A DNA stretch of 53,887 bases from the NCBI GenBank assembly GCA_030429445.1, contig JAUIFG010000006.1, forward strand, positions 1 through 53,887. The letters run 5' to 3'. A program made the position numbers and the translations under genes. This document shows, piece by piece, positions 8,442-15,658 of the stretch. The stretch's first letter is position 1. Each line of letters begins with the position of its first letter. The notes below the pieces were generated by a model. It worked only from the letters and a program-made list of their open reading frames with translations. It was not told the DNA's origin and did not search any database. The stretch comes from a bacterium. GTDB taxonomy: Bacteria > Patescibacteriota > Saccharimonadia > Saccharimonadales > Saccharimonadaceae.

Positions 8442-9974
8442 GTGAACAAAGACACAGAGTGTGCAGTTTCGGAAGGCGTGAATAAGCGAAAAGTCTTGTT
8501 AATTTTTGCAGGGCTACTTGCGGCGATGTTTTTGGCGGCACTTGACCAAACTGTGTTTGGCGTTGCCCTGCCAACTATCGTCGGAGATCTGAACGGTGTC
8601 GAGCATATGCTATGGGTGACCACGGCTTATATTCTGGCGTCGACTATCGTGATGCCGATTTATGGCAAGTTGGGCGATCAGATAGGCCGAAAACACCTAT
8701 TTATTGGTGCAATCCTATTGTTCGTAGCTGGCTCGATCCTTGGTGGCCTGGCAAATGACATGACCTGGCTCATTATCGGTCGTGCCGTTCAGGGTGTCGG
8801 TGGCGGTGGTTTGATGATTTTGGCGATGGCAATCATCGCCGACTTTGTACCTGCCCGAGACCGTGGTCGATACATGGGTATCATGGGTGGCGTCTTTGCT
8901 CTTTCATCCGTCATCGGGCCCCTTTTGGGGGGCTGGTTTACCGAAAGCATTGGTTGGCGATGGGTGTTTTGGATGAATATTCCCGTGGGAGCCCTTGCTC
9001 TTGTTTTGGCACTGATATTTTTGCCAAAGCCAAAGGCTATAACGAACAGGCCAAAGCTGGATGTTGCAGGTATTTTTTTGCTGGCAATGACATCAACGGC
9101 AATTGTCTTGATTTCGACATGGGGTGGTTCGATGTATGCATGGACATCATCGATTATCCTCTCGCTCATCACGGCGGCAATCGTCGGAGCTATTGCGTTC
9201 ATTTTTGTTGAGCGTAGAGTAACCGAACCCGTTATGCCAGGTGCGTTCTTTAGGGACCGCAACTTTATACTGGTGACGATTGCGGGATTAGTAACTGGCC
9301 TGGCGATGTTCGGCACACTGGCGTATATACCTACGTATATGCAGATGGTCACCGGCTTTAATGCAACGCAATCCGGTTATTTGATGATTCCTATGATGGC
9401 AGGCCTGCTGATAACATCTGTTGTCACGGGTCGTATCGTTAGCAATACGGGGCATTATAAGTGGGTGCCTGCTATGGGCATGGGTGTTGTGGCGGTCGCA
9501 CTTTTCCTACTGTCCACTATGACTCCGACGCTACCAATTTGGCAATTGTGTACGTATTTGACGCTGATGGGTATTGGCTTGGGCATGAATATGATGATTA
9601 TGGGACTCATCGTCCAAAATCAGTTCCCCGCACAAGTCGGTACAGCAACAGCGGCAAACAACTATTTCCGTCAACTTGGCGCATCATTAGGTGCGGCATT
9701 GGTGGGGAGTCTATTCGTCAACAATCTGAAGAATCTCTTTACCGAGCGTTTTCCAGATGCAACAGCGATCGGTGTTGGTCAGAACTCACTGACTCCAGGA
9801 ATCGTGCGTTCGTTGCCAGATAGTGCAAAAGATATCGTCATCAGTTCGTATAACGATGCGATGACCCCTGTCTTTTTGTATATGATACCGTTCATTGTGG
9901 TGTCATTGGTGGTCCTCCTCTTTATTAAAGAGAAGCCACTCGCGACAACTCTTGAGCATGGTAACGTTCTCTAG
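8442..9974 (+). CDS. MFS multidrug exporter, DHA2 (EmrB/QacA) family
   Basis: 510 aa from GTG 8442, chosen because AGAAGG lies five bases upstream; TTG 8409 is an in-frame alternative without an SD. About 14 hydrophobic segments are predicted, as in the 14-TM DHA2 family. Motif D1 is LDQTVFGVALPTI, motif A is GKLGDQIGRK and motif C is ALSSVIGPLLGG. Family members export drugs or toxic compounds with proton antiport; the substrate is unknown. It sits between rplA and the micro-operons with its own promoter and terminator. Confidence 0.9.
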   Translation: MNKDTECAVSEGVNKRKVLLIFAGLLAAMFLAALDQTVFGVALPTIVGDLNGVEHMLWVTTAYILASTIVMPIYGKLGDQIGRKHLFIGAILLFVAGSILGGLANDMTWLIIGRAVQGVGGGGLMILAMAIIADFVPARDRGRYMGIMGGVFALSSVIGPLLGGWFTESIGWRWVFWMNIPVGALALVLALIFLPKPKAITNRPKLDVAGIFLLAMTSTAIVLISTWGGSMYAWTSSIILSLITAAIVGAIAFIFVERRVTEPVMPGAFFRDRNFILVTIAGLVTGLAMFGTLAYIPTYMQMVTGFNATQSGYLMIPMMAGLLITSVVTGRIVSNTGHYKWVPAMGMGVVAVALFLLSTMTPTLPIWQLCTYLTLMGIGLGMNMMIMGLIVQNQFPAQVGTATAANNYFRQLGASLGAALVGSLFVNNLKNLFTERFPDATAIGVGQNSLTPGIVRSLPDSAKDIVISSYNDAMTPVFLYMIPFIVVSLVVLLFIKEKPLATTLEHGNVL

Positions 9975-9986
9975 CTGGAGGAATCC

Positions 9987-10043
9987 ATGAGGTGGGCCGC
10001 TATAAAATATGGCGGTCCACCTACAATCCACATGTCATATTAA
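9987..10043 (+). CDS. possible 18-codon mini-ORF containing a hairpin
   Basis: A strong GGAGG (9977-9981) starts three bases after the exporter stop and stands five bases from an ATG that opens an 18 aa frame, MRWAAIKYGGPPTIHMSY. The 11-bp inverted repeat 9990-10022 lies inside it. It could be a real peptide, a coupling device at the 3' end of the mRNA, or chance. No homology can be argued at this length. Confidence 0.3.
   Translation: MRWAAIKYGGPPTIHMSY
9990..10022 (+). other. 3'-end hairpin without U-tract
   Basis: Arms 9990-10000 and 10012-10022 (aggtgggccgc / gcggtccacct) give an 11-bp stem with one G-T pair. It is followed 22 bases later by a normal terminator. The same two-hairpin ending recurs at 10674-10763 and 11229-11300. 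Confidence 0.6.
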
Positions 10044-10044
10044 C

Positions 10045-10066
10045 AACTCCCTCGGGAGTTCTTTTA
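10045..10066 (+). terminator. intrinsic terminator after the MFS exporter
   Basis: aactcc-ctcg-ggagtt stem (extendable by C-G in the loop) followed by cttttatt. Confidence 0.75.
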
Positions 10067-10095
10067 TTGACTATTTATAATATTTATGCTAAAAT
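10067..10095 (+). promoter_or_regulatory. promoter of micro-operon 1
   Basis: TTGACT (10067-10072), 17 bases, TAAAAT (10090-10095): near-consensus spacing. The leader to the ATG is about 80 bases. Confidence 0.65.
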
Positions 10096-10182
10096 AATAA
10101 ATGTTTATTAGTAGACACTTGCATCTGCCTGTTTGTCTAACCAAGAACGTTAATAAGTGGAAGTAATCAGTCGAAAGGTTTT

Positions 10183-10485
10183 ATGGTGGACCATCTATCT
10201 AGTCATTCATCCGTTGAGTGTGACGTCAGGTTGCTGTGTAGTATCATTGCGCGGCTGAACGTCCGGTCATTATCAGACGCTGGTTCGAACGTGTGCGAAA
10301 TCTTCCATGGTGCAATAGCAGACGTGAGTGAATTAAATGCTCGACTAATCATAGAGCAAGAGTTTCGTGAATCAACGGGCGCAAAATTGAGCAATCAAGA
10401 TGTTTTGTGTTCTCTGCCCCATGGGGCCGTAGAGAAAGATCAACAGCTCGCTCAGGTCATTCCATTCAGATCAAAGCGCGTCTAA
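10183..10485 (+). CDS. unknown 100 aa protein, micro-operon 1 first gene
   Basis: ATG with AAAGG four bases upstream. It is soluble, with four Cys (positions 13, 19, 38 and 80) and a basic C-terminus (IPFRSKRV). The middle (residues 40-70) looks helical and acidic. I do not recognise a family. It is followed after 14 bases by a 52-codon Arg/Trp-rich gene with its own SD. The close promoter, SD and terminator make a genuine expressed unit likely; toxin-antitoxin-like, regulatory or peptide-processing roles are all possible and none is supported directly. Confidence 0.6.
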   Translation: MVDHLSSHSSVECDVRLLCSIIARLNVRSLSDAGSNVCEIFHGAIADVSELNARLIIEQEFRESTGAKLSNQDVLCSLPHGAVEKDQQLAQVIPFRSKRV

Positions 10486-10499
10486 CGAGAGGAAATAGC

Positions 10500-10658
10500 A
10501 TGACCCATTTCACTACCCCTGGTGGTCCGAACTACAATCGGATGTTTCGGGAGTTTAGTCGCTGGTATCGTAGCTGGCGACAATCTCGGAATGCCCGAAC
10601 CGAACAGCATCGTTTGGCCCTCCAGGTCGATTTGATGTCTGGAAAGAGCACCGACTAA
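10500..10658 (+). CDS. 52 aa Arg/Trp/Tyr-rich small protein, micro-operon 1 second gene
   Basis: GAGAGG stands seven bases before the ATG. The core (residues 13-31: NRMFREFSRWYRSWRQSRN) is a strongly cationic, aromatic, probably helical stretch. It resembles residues 2-19 of the second micro-operon's 34 aa product (NRVTRAMGRVLWTWMTRN): the pattern NRxxRxxxR...W...RN is shared with one gap. This suggests a paralogous pair. Cationic Trp/Arg helices can bind RNA or membranes; which applies here is not known. Confidence 0.6.
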   Translation: MTHFTTPGGPNYNRMFREFSRWYRSWRQSRNARTEQHRLALQVDLMSGKSTD

Positions 10659-10673
10659 CACCTGTCGTGGGAA

Positions 10674-10710
10674 CCGCCCCGTCGAGCTGATTATTCGCTC
10701 GGCGGGGTGG
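10674..10710 (+). other. long GC-rich 3' hairpin without U-tract
   Basis: Arms 10674-10687 and 10697-10710 pair over 14 bp with two G-T wobbles, and pairing can continue outward (ggaa / ttcc) past a 2-base bulge. It lies 16 bases after the 52 aa gene and before the terminator at 10738. Confidence 0.65.
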
Positions 10711-10737
10711 AGTTCCGCGCGCTTCCACTTGTTATTT

Positions 10738-10763
10738 CGCCACCTCAATGAGGTGGCGCTTTT
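10738..10763 (+). terminator. intrinsic terminator of micro-operon 1
   Basis: cgccacctc-aat-gaggtggcg stem of nine pairs followed by ctttta. Confidence 0.85.
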
Positions 10764-10768
10764 AATTA

Positions 10769-10797
10769 TTGAAAATAAACAAGTTTTATGTTATAAT
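10769..10797 (+). promoter_or_regulatory. promoter of micro-operon 2
   Basis: TTGAAA (10769-10774), 17 bases, TATAAT (10792-10797), among the strongest promoters in the window. The ~100-base leader can form CAAGG/CCTTG and AAAGAT/ATCTTT hairpins before the SD. Confidence 0.75.
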
Positions 10798-10901
10798 AAG
10801 CATAGTTTCGTTATTCGGAACAAGGTATTTATATATATCCTTGGAAAGATTGGCGTAACCGATCTTTTCAATGAGTGGAACAACAATCGAGAGGTGGTCA
10901 G

Positions 10902-11117
10902 ATGACTGATCAGCAAAGAATTCCAAAAAGTCGAATCCAGACTGCATTTCGCGATGCAGACCTGCGGGTTCCGACAGACGCCGAAATGGACGAATCACAA
11001 AGGTTTGTCGACAACATCTTTTCGTCAAAAAGCTCCCAGCCTCACTGTTGGGTAGAAGACATGCTCGTTCCGACAGGCATCGAGCTCGGTGCATTAATCG
11101 AGGAGGAAGAATCATGA
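10902..11117 (+). CDS. unknown 71 aa acidic protein, micro-operon 2 first gene
   Basis: ATG 10902 is preceded by GAGAGGTGG at good spacing; an upstream in-frame GTG (10875) lacks one. The protein has a basic N-terminus (QQRIPKSRIQTAFRD), an acidic tail (EEEES) and one Cys. No family is recognised and similarity to the 100 aa protein of micro-operon 1 is not convincing. Its stop overlaps the next ATG as ATGA (11114-11117), so the two products are probably made in a fixed ratio. Confidence 0.6.
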   Translation: MTDQQRIPKSRIQTAFRDADLRVPTDAEMDESQRFVDNIFSSKSSQPHCWVEDMLVPTGIELGALIEEEES

Positions 11118-11218
11118 ATCGTGTCACCCGAGCGATGGGCCGTGTCCTGTGGACATGGATGACTCGCAATGTTGACGTGAGTGAGATTGGCGACCCCTTT
11201 GCCGTCAGTCTTGACTAG
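11114..11218 (+). CDS. 34 aa Arg/Trp-rich peptide, micro-operon 2 second gene
   Basis: GGAGGAAGA lies immediately upstream. The peptide starts NRVTRAMGRVLWTW and continues MTRN, matching the NRxxRxxxR...W...RN core of the 52 aa product of micro-operon 1, then has an acidic tail (DVSEIGDPF). It overlaps the upstream gene by four bases. It is too short for most gene finders. Function unknown; the repeated arrangement, SD and terminator argue that it is translated. Confidence 0.6.
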   Translation: MNRVTRAMGRVLWTWMTRNVDVSEIGDPFAVSLD

Positions 11219-11228
11219 TTCCATTCAG

Positions 11229-11264
11229 ATGGTGACCAGCGCAGAATCTTGTGCTGGTCACCAT
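11229..11264 (+). other. perfect 12-bp 3' hairpin without U-tract
   Basis: atggtgaccagc (11229-11240) pairs perfectly with gctggtcaccat (11253-11264) across a 12-base loop. It stands 10 bases after the 34 aa gene and before the terminator at 11277. Confidence 0.75.
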
Positions 11265-11276
11265 ATATCTACCAGC

Positions 11277-11300
11277 ACACCCTATCAAGGGTGTTTTTAA
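11277..11300 (+). terminator. intrinsic terminator of micro-operon 2
   Basis: acaccct-atca-agggtgt stem followed by tttttaa. Confidence 0.85.
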
Positions 11301-11341
11301 TACCAGTTTTCCCGTAGTGCTTGTGTTAAGATAGTAAACGT

Positions 11342-13000
11342 ATGGAAGAGATCAAGCAAGCCCTCAAGCAGTATAAATTCACTGGTGATATTGATGATTC
11401 TAGCGAAACACTCGATTTTTATTCACATGATGCTAGTATGTTTGAGCTTCGTCCGCAGTTGGTGATTTCACCAAAGACTGCAAAGGATGTCGAAACCGCC
11501 GTCAAGGTGGTAAATGAACGAAAAAAGCACCAACGCAACCTGTCGCTGACGGCGCGAAGTGCTGGGACTGACATGTCAGGTGCGGCGATTAATGATTCGA
11601 TTATCGTTGATTTCAAGAAGCATCTCAACAAGTTTATTGATCTAAAAAAAGATACTGCTGTTGCTCAGCCGGGTTTGCTGTTCAAGGATTTTGATAACTA
11701 TACTGGTGATTTACTATTGCCCACCTACCCCGCCAGTCGTGATTTGTGCGCAATGGGCGGAATGGTCAACAATAACTCGGGTGGTGAAAAGTCGTTAGAA
11801 TTTGGCAAGACCGAGAAATATGTACCAGAATTGAAATTTGTATTTGCAGATGGCGTGGAGCGTGTTGTAAAACCTCTCGACCGCAAAGGTTTAAATAAAA
11901 AGATGGATCAGGATGATTTCGAAGGTAGAGTCTATCGTGATTTGTTTGAGTTAATCGACAAGCATTACGATCAGATAAAAAAAGCAAAACCAAACGTGAG
12001 TAAAAACTCAACTGGCTATAATTTGTGGAATGTTTGGGATCGCGAAACAGGGATATTTGACCTGACACAAGCAATTATTGGTGCTCAGGGCACGCTTGGT
12101 CTCGTTACAGAGACGAAGTTTCGTCTAGTGCCGCGTCCAAAGCATTCGGGGTTACTAGTTTTGTTCATGCGTGATATTGACGAGTTGGGTGAACTCATCG
12201 AAAAAGTACTTGAACACAAACCTGCAACGTTTGAAGGTTTTGATGATCAGACATTATGGCTTAGCATTCGGTTTATGCCAAGCTTTTTACGTCTGCTCGG
12301 ACCGGTGAAGTTTTTGCGCCTCGTGTTTGGCTTGATACCAGATGGCCTTCAGTTGCTCAAAGGATTCCCAAAACTGGTCATGCTAGCAGAATTTACGGGT
12401 GATACCGAGGATGAAGTTCGGAGCAAGATAAAGGCATTGCATGGTGACTTGAAGCACGTCAAATCACGCTATGAAATTAACGGTTTTGAAGAAACACCAA
12501 CAGAGGGTGCGAGTGAAAAATTTTGGGTTATGCGACGCTACAGCTTTCAACTGTTACGCAGCAAGGTTCATGACAAGCACACGGCGCCGTTTATTGATGA
12601 TTTGGTGGTAAACCCTGAACATCTCCCTGAGTTTTTGCCAAAGCTTCGCAAGCTTATCAAAAAGTACAAGTTATTTGCAACAATCGCTGGGCACATGGGT
12701 GATGGTAATTTCCACGTTATTCCACTGATGAAATTGGAGAACCCAAAGGATCGCGCAAAAATTTTACCTGCCATGAAAGAAGTGAACGACCTTGTTTTGA
12801 AATACAAAGGTAGTTTGTCCGGCGAGCATAACGATGGCTTGGTTCGTGGTCCATGGCTAGAGGCTATGTATGGCAAAGAAATGGTCAAGCTATTTCGCGA
12901 AACAAAAGATATTTTTGATCCGCAAGGTATATTCAATCCGCACAAAAAAGCCAATGCTGATTGGGATTATAGCTTTACGCACATTCGTGATCGTTTTTAA
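11342..13000 (+). CDS. FAD-linked oxidoreductase, GlcD / D-lactate dehydrogenase type
   Basis: 552 aa. The N-terminal PCMH-type FAD domain has RSAGTDMSG near 72-80 and GGMVNNNSGGE near 137-147. The C-terminal FAD-oxidase domain has HMGDGNFH at 451-458, SGEHNDG at 493-499 and a FDPQGIFNPHK ending. Family members oxidise 2-hydroxy acids such as lactate or glycolate; no Fe-S domain is fused. A run of hydrophobics around residues 310-335 may mediate membrane association. The -10 TAAGAT (11327-11332) ends nine bases before the ATG and there is no SD, so the message is near-leaderless. Substrate unknown. Confidence 0.88.
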   Translation: MEEIKQALKQYKFTGDIDDSSETLDFYSHDASMFELRPQLVISPKTAKDVETAVKVVNERKKHQRNLSLTARSAGTDMSGAAINDSIIVDFKKHLNKFIDLKKDTAVAQPGLLFKDFDNYTGDLLLPTYPASRDLCAMGGMVNNNSGGEKSLEFGKTEKYVPELKFVFADGVERVVKPLDRKGLNKKMDQDDFEGRVYRDLFELIDKHYDQIKKAKPNVSKNSTGYNLWNVWDRETGIFDLTQAIIGAQGTLGLVTETKFRLVPRPKHSGLLVLFMRDIDELGELIEKVLEHKPATFEGFDDQTLWLSIRFMPSFLRLLGPVKFLRLVFGLIPDGLQLLKGFPKLVMLAEFTGDTEDEVRSKIKALHGDLKHVKSRYEINGFEETPTEGASEKFWVMRRYSFQLLRSKVHDKHTAPFIDDLVVNPEHLPEFLPKLRKLIKKYKLFATIAGHMGDGNFHVIPLMKLENPKDRAKILPAMKEVNDLVLKYKGSLSGEHNDGLVRGPWLEAMYGKEMVKLFRETKDIFDPQGIFNPHKKANADWDYSFTHIRDRF

Positions 13001-13057
13001 TCTAGGCACGAGATAGCCACGGGTGCTGGCAACAACAATAGGTGTCGATCTACTGCG

Positions 13058-14404
13058 TCACTCAAGTGTTTGGATAAGTGCGATGTTCCGATAGGGACTT
13101 TCCTCGCTAGTGGGGGCATAGAGGCTAAGGTATGCATTGGTTTTGATGTCTGTGAGCTTCAATGGTTTACAGTTCTTATCTACTACGCCTGGCAGACTTT
13201 TCCAATAATAATAAGTAGTGCCTGAGCCGTTGGTTAAGGTTAGCATGTCGCTTTGAATATCTATAAGTTTCAACTGACCCTTATCCCTATTGCGGAATAG
13301 GCCTGTATAGAGAGTTAGTTCGGAGCAATCCTTGCCTACGCTAACATATTCTTTTAAATCTTCCTCTGTAACCTGCGTTTTGTCTTCGTTCTTTTCTACG
13401 GCAGATGATGGCTTAGGGCTGAGTTTGCTTGGTTTGACGGAAGTGTTGTCGAGCGAATTATATGACATGAGTGATGCGATGGTACCAAAGATAAACGGTA
13501 AGCCGATAATGAGCACAACGAGTGCAACGAGCACATCCCACTTTGGATCTGCAATAGCTACCGATTTGAGTTCGGGATTTTTGGCAACATAAATGCGACG
13601 AAAAACAATGGTCAATACCGACATTGTAGCTAGGACTATCACCGTTGCTGCGAGTGCACGATAATGAAACTCCGTCAGCTTGTCTGGATAATGCGTAAAT
13701 ATAGTTGGCAACAACAGTGCCCAAAATAGCCATGTAAAGCCAATTGCAACGAAACTTACGATACGAGTTGCCTTGTCAACAAAGTTTTCGGCCATTTGCA
13801 GAAGTAACTGCGACCACAAACTCGCACAGAATGTATAAAAGTAGACGACATATAGATCGTAGGCTATTCGCCCAGTGATGACTTCCCAAATTTGGAGAAT
13901 TGTTGTGATAAAGCTCGCAATCGTAATAAGGAGTAGCGTGCTACTTAAGAGGCTGCTTGCTCCACTTTTGTTCTGGCTACTAACTGAGATAATAAAGAGA
14001 GCAACGAGTGTATGCGCAACCATAGATCCGGTTGTACCAAGTGCGCGTGAAACGGTGGAGTTGAAATCGCCAATCAAAACCGCAACAACAGAAATGAGAG
14101 CGGCAATGATGAGACCACCAACGAGTGTATAAAGGAAATATTTGTGCAGATTAAATTGTTGCTTTGATTCAGACGAGAGTGAAGACGGCTTGTCTTCATG
14201 GGGTGTCTGAGCTTGTGCCGCAGCATTTAGTTTGCGTAAGTACCTCTCATCAGCAGGCCTTGGATAGCTGAATTCTGATTCTTTCTGATGTGGCTCGGGG
14301 GGGGGTGACTCCATTGATTCACGAAGTTCGTTGTTGTCCAATTTGTCTGTATCGAGCTTTTCGTCAGACCTAGCTATACCGTTGTCTTTGTTATCTTTTT
14401 CCAT
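13058..14404 (-). CDS. polytopic membrane protein with homopolymeric C9 tract
   Basis: 448 aa from ATG 14404 (GAGGG SD upstream). Residues ~1-90 are hydrophilic and Asp/Glu/Pro-rich. About seven hydrophobic segments follow between ~95 and 315. The C-terminal ~130 residues are soluble, with two Cys (GKDCSEL, DKNCKPL) that suit an extracytoplasmic position. No family recognised. Codons for Ser-Pro-Pro-Pro near residue 33 form an unbroken run of nine C (14299-14307 as G on the plus strand); slippage there would truncate the protein early. It is convergent with the FAD oxidoreductase. Confidence 0.75.
   Translation of the reverse strand: MEKDNKDNGIARSDEKLDTDKLDNNELRESMESPPPEPHQKESEFSYPRPADERYLRKLNAAAQAQTPHEDKPSSLSSESKQQFNLHKYFLYTLVGGLIIAALISVVAVLIGDFNSTVSRALGTTGSMVAHTLVALFIISVSSQNKSGASSLLSSTLLLITIASFITTILQIWEVITGRIAYDLYVVYFYTFCASLWSQLLLQMAENFVDKATRIVSFVAIGFTWLFWALLLPTIFTHYPDKLTEFHYRALAATVIVLATMSVLTIVFRRIYVAKNPELKSVAIADPKWDVLVALVVLIIGLPFIFGTIASLMSYNSLDNTSVKPSKLSPKPSSAVEKNEDKTQVTEEDLKEYVSVGKDCSELTLYTGLFRNRDKGQLKLIDIQSDMLTLTNGSGTTYYYWKSLPGVVDKNCKPLKLTDIKTNAYLSLYAPTSEESPYRNIALIQTLE
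14299..14307 (-). repeat. C9 homopolymer near the start of the membrane protein gene
   Basis: Nine consecutive G on the plus strand, the longest G/C run I noticed in the window. It lies in the coding sequence about 100 bases after the start codon. Gains or losses of one base would shift the frame, so it is a candidate phase-variation switch. Confidence 0.7.
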
Positions 14405-14464
14405 GTATACCCTCAAAAAATATATGCTAATTGTAGCACGAGAACAAGATTACCAAAAGCAATA

Positions 14465-15013
14465 TTAGTTTGCGCGATCAAATCTTTGATCAAAGAAAGT
14501 ATCGGGATCGTACACTCGGGCTCTAATTGATTCAACGGGAATGGCAAATGTATTGGCTACGGCGAATTCTTTTGATTCTATATCCAGGTGGGGGCGCAAA
14601 AAGCGAGGCTCAACGAACTGCGCGAATAGACGATCTTTGTCGTCACTGTGTCCAAAGATAAATTCATCAAAGTATCCGCTAAACAAGACGGGCTTGTCGT
14701 AATCGGCTACTACATCGTCCTCACTCAGTGCGAACAGACGATTTGCGACAACGGCAAGCCGACGCTCCAGTATAGCCGTGGGCATGCAGTTATTGAGCTC
14801 ATCTTTGCCAGCATCACCCATGATGACACGAAAATCCGGGTCATCGGCAACATCTATTGTTTTTTGAAATTCTTGTGCAAGTATGAACGGGTCTCTTTTT
14901 ACGGTACTTTCGAGAACGGGGAGTGATCTTACCATGTAGCTAAAGAGTTCGCTGATTCTCTCTTCCCTCCACTCATTACTATTATCATTTGAATAATTTT
15001 CGTAATTTGTCAT
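14465..15013 (-). CDS. unknown 182 aa acidic protein
   Basis: GGGAG stands six bases before the ATG. Soluble, Asp/Glu-rich, with no signal peptide. It is unrecognised. Its C-terminal third (IESKEFAVANTFAIPVESI) resembles that of the next upstream gene (EENEKIAISGFMTIPITAI), hinting at a shared fold. The flanking genes on the same strand are the 177 aa unknown upstream and the polytopic membrane protein downstream, so the three may be one unit. Confidence 0.7.
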   Translation of the reverse strand: MTNYENYSNDNSNEWREERISELFSYMVRSLPVLESTVKRDPFILAQEFQKTIDVADDPDFRVIMGDAGKDELNNCMPTAILERRLAVVANRLFALSEDDVVADYDKPVLFSGYFDEFIFGHSDDKDRLFAQFVEPRFLRPHLDIESKEFAVANTFAIPVESIRARVYDPDTFFDQRFDRAN

Positions 15014-15068
15014 GATATCTCCCGCTTGTTGTATATCCTACGCCAAATGTCGATACTTTTCAATGTCC

Positions 15069-15602
15069 TTACCTGAAGGCATCAATGATTCGATAACTGC
15101 TAATTGCGGTGATTGGGATAGTCATAAACCCACTTATGGCGATCTTTTCGTTTTCTTCATTGAGGTATGCGGCATTAAATAATCGCAACGAAAGAATCGG
15201 ACGAGTACTATTTGTTTCAGGATCAGTATAGAAATGCTTCTCAATGTATGACATCTGGCCTCCCGCACGAAGGTGTCCTTGAATATCGAGTGCCCGTAAG
15301 GCTCCTTGCATTTCAGAGGCTACGTATTGTAGGTGAGGAACGCCAATTTGACCTTCGAGTTGCACGTCCACTAGCGCATTGATGAAATTATAGTTGTAGT
15401 GAAGGCCGATTAAGTCTACTCCTTCTCGTACATACATTTCTTGTACTTCGGGCGACATATCTTTTATAAAGTGTTGCATGGCTCGTGCGCAGACTATCGG
15501 GTCAGAAGATTTTTCAACAATTTTTTCAAATAGATTGGGTGGTAATTCTGGCAAGTTGTCTGGTTCAAATGATGCTTCCCACTTTTCAAAGTCTTTATAC
15601 AT
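15069..15602 (-). CDS. unknown 177 aa protein with SD inside a terminator hairpin
   Basis: Soluble and helical in the first half (ARAMQHFIKDMSPEVQEMYV), with a likely beta-rich C-terminal part. Unrecognised; weakly similar at the C-terminus to the following 182 aa protein. The GAGGAG ribosome-binding site is seven bases from the ATG and forms the 3' arm of the hairpin 15603-15632 that terminates rplK. A TTGACA-based promoter starting just after rplK would begin transcription within that hairpin, leaving the SD free. Confidence 0.72.
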   Translation of the reverse strand: MYKDFEKWEASFEPDNLPELPPNLFEKIVEKSSDPIVCARAMQHFIKDMSPEVQEMYVREGVDLIGLHYNYNFINALVDVQLEGQIGVPHLQYVASEMQGALRALDIQGHLRAGGQMSYIEKHFYTDPETNSTRPILSLRLFNAAYLNEENEKIAISGFMTIPITAISSYRIIDAFR

Positions 15603-15632
15603 AAAAATACTCCTCGTATGAGGAGTATTTTT
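15603..15632 (-). terminator. rplK terminator overlapping the next gene's SD
   Basis: Perfect 13-bp stem: on the minus strand AAAAATACTCCTC, loop ATAC, GAGGAGTATTTTT, then immediately the ATG of the 177 aa gene. The U-rich tail and the SD both lie in the 3' arm. Confidence 0.85.
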
Positions 15633-15655
15633 ATGCTTTTTAGTAGAGTTGTCAA
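15627..15655 (-). promoter_or_regulatory. promoter between rplK and the 177 aa gene
   Basis: Minus-strand TTGACA (15650-15655) lies three bases past the rplK stop. At 16-17 bases spacing the -10 is TAAAAA or AAAAAT (15627-15633), which is the 5' arm of the terminator. Transcription would start near the loop. The -10 is imperfect. Confidence 0.5.
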
Positions 15656-15658
15656 TCT

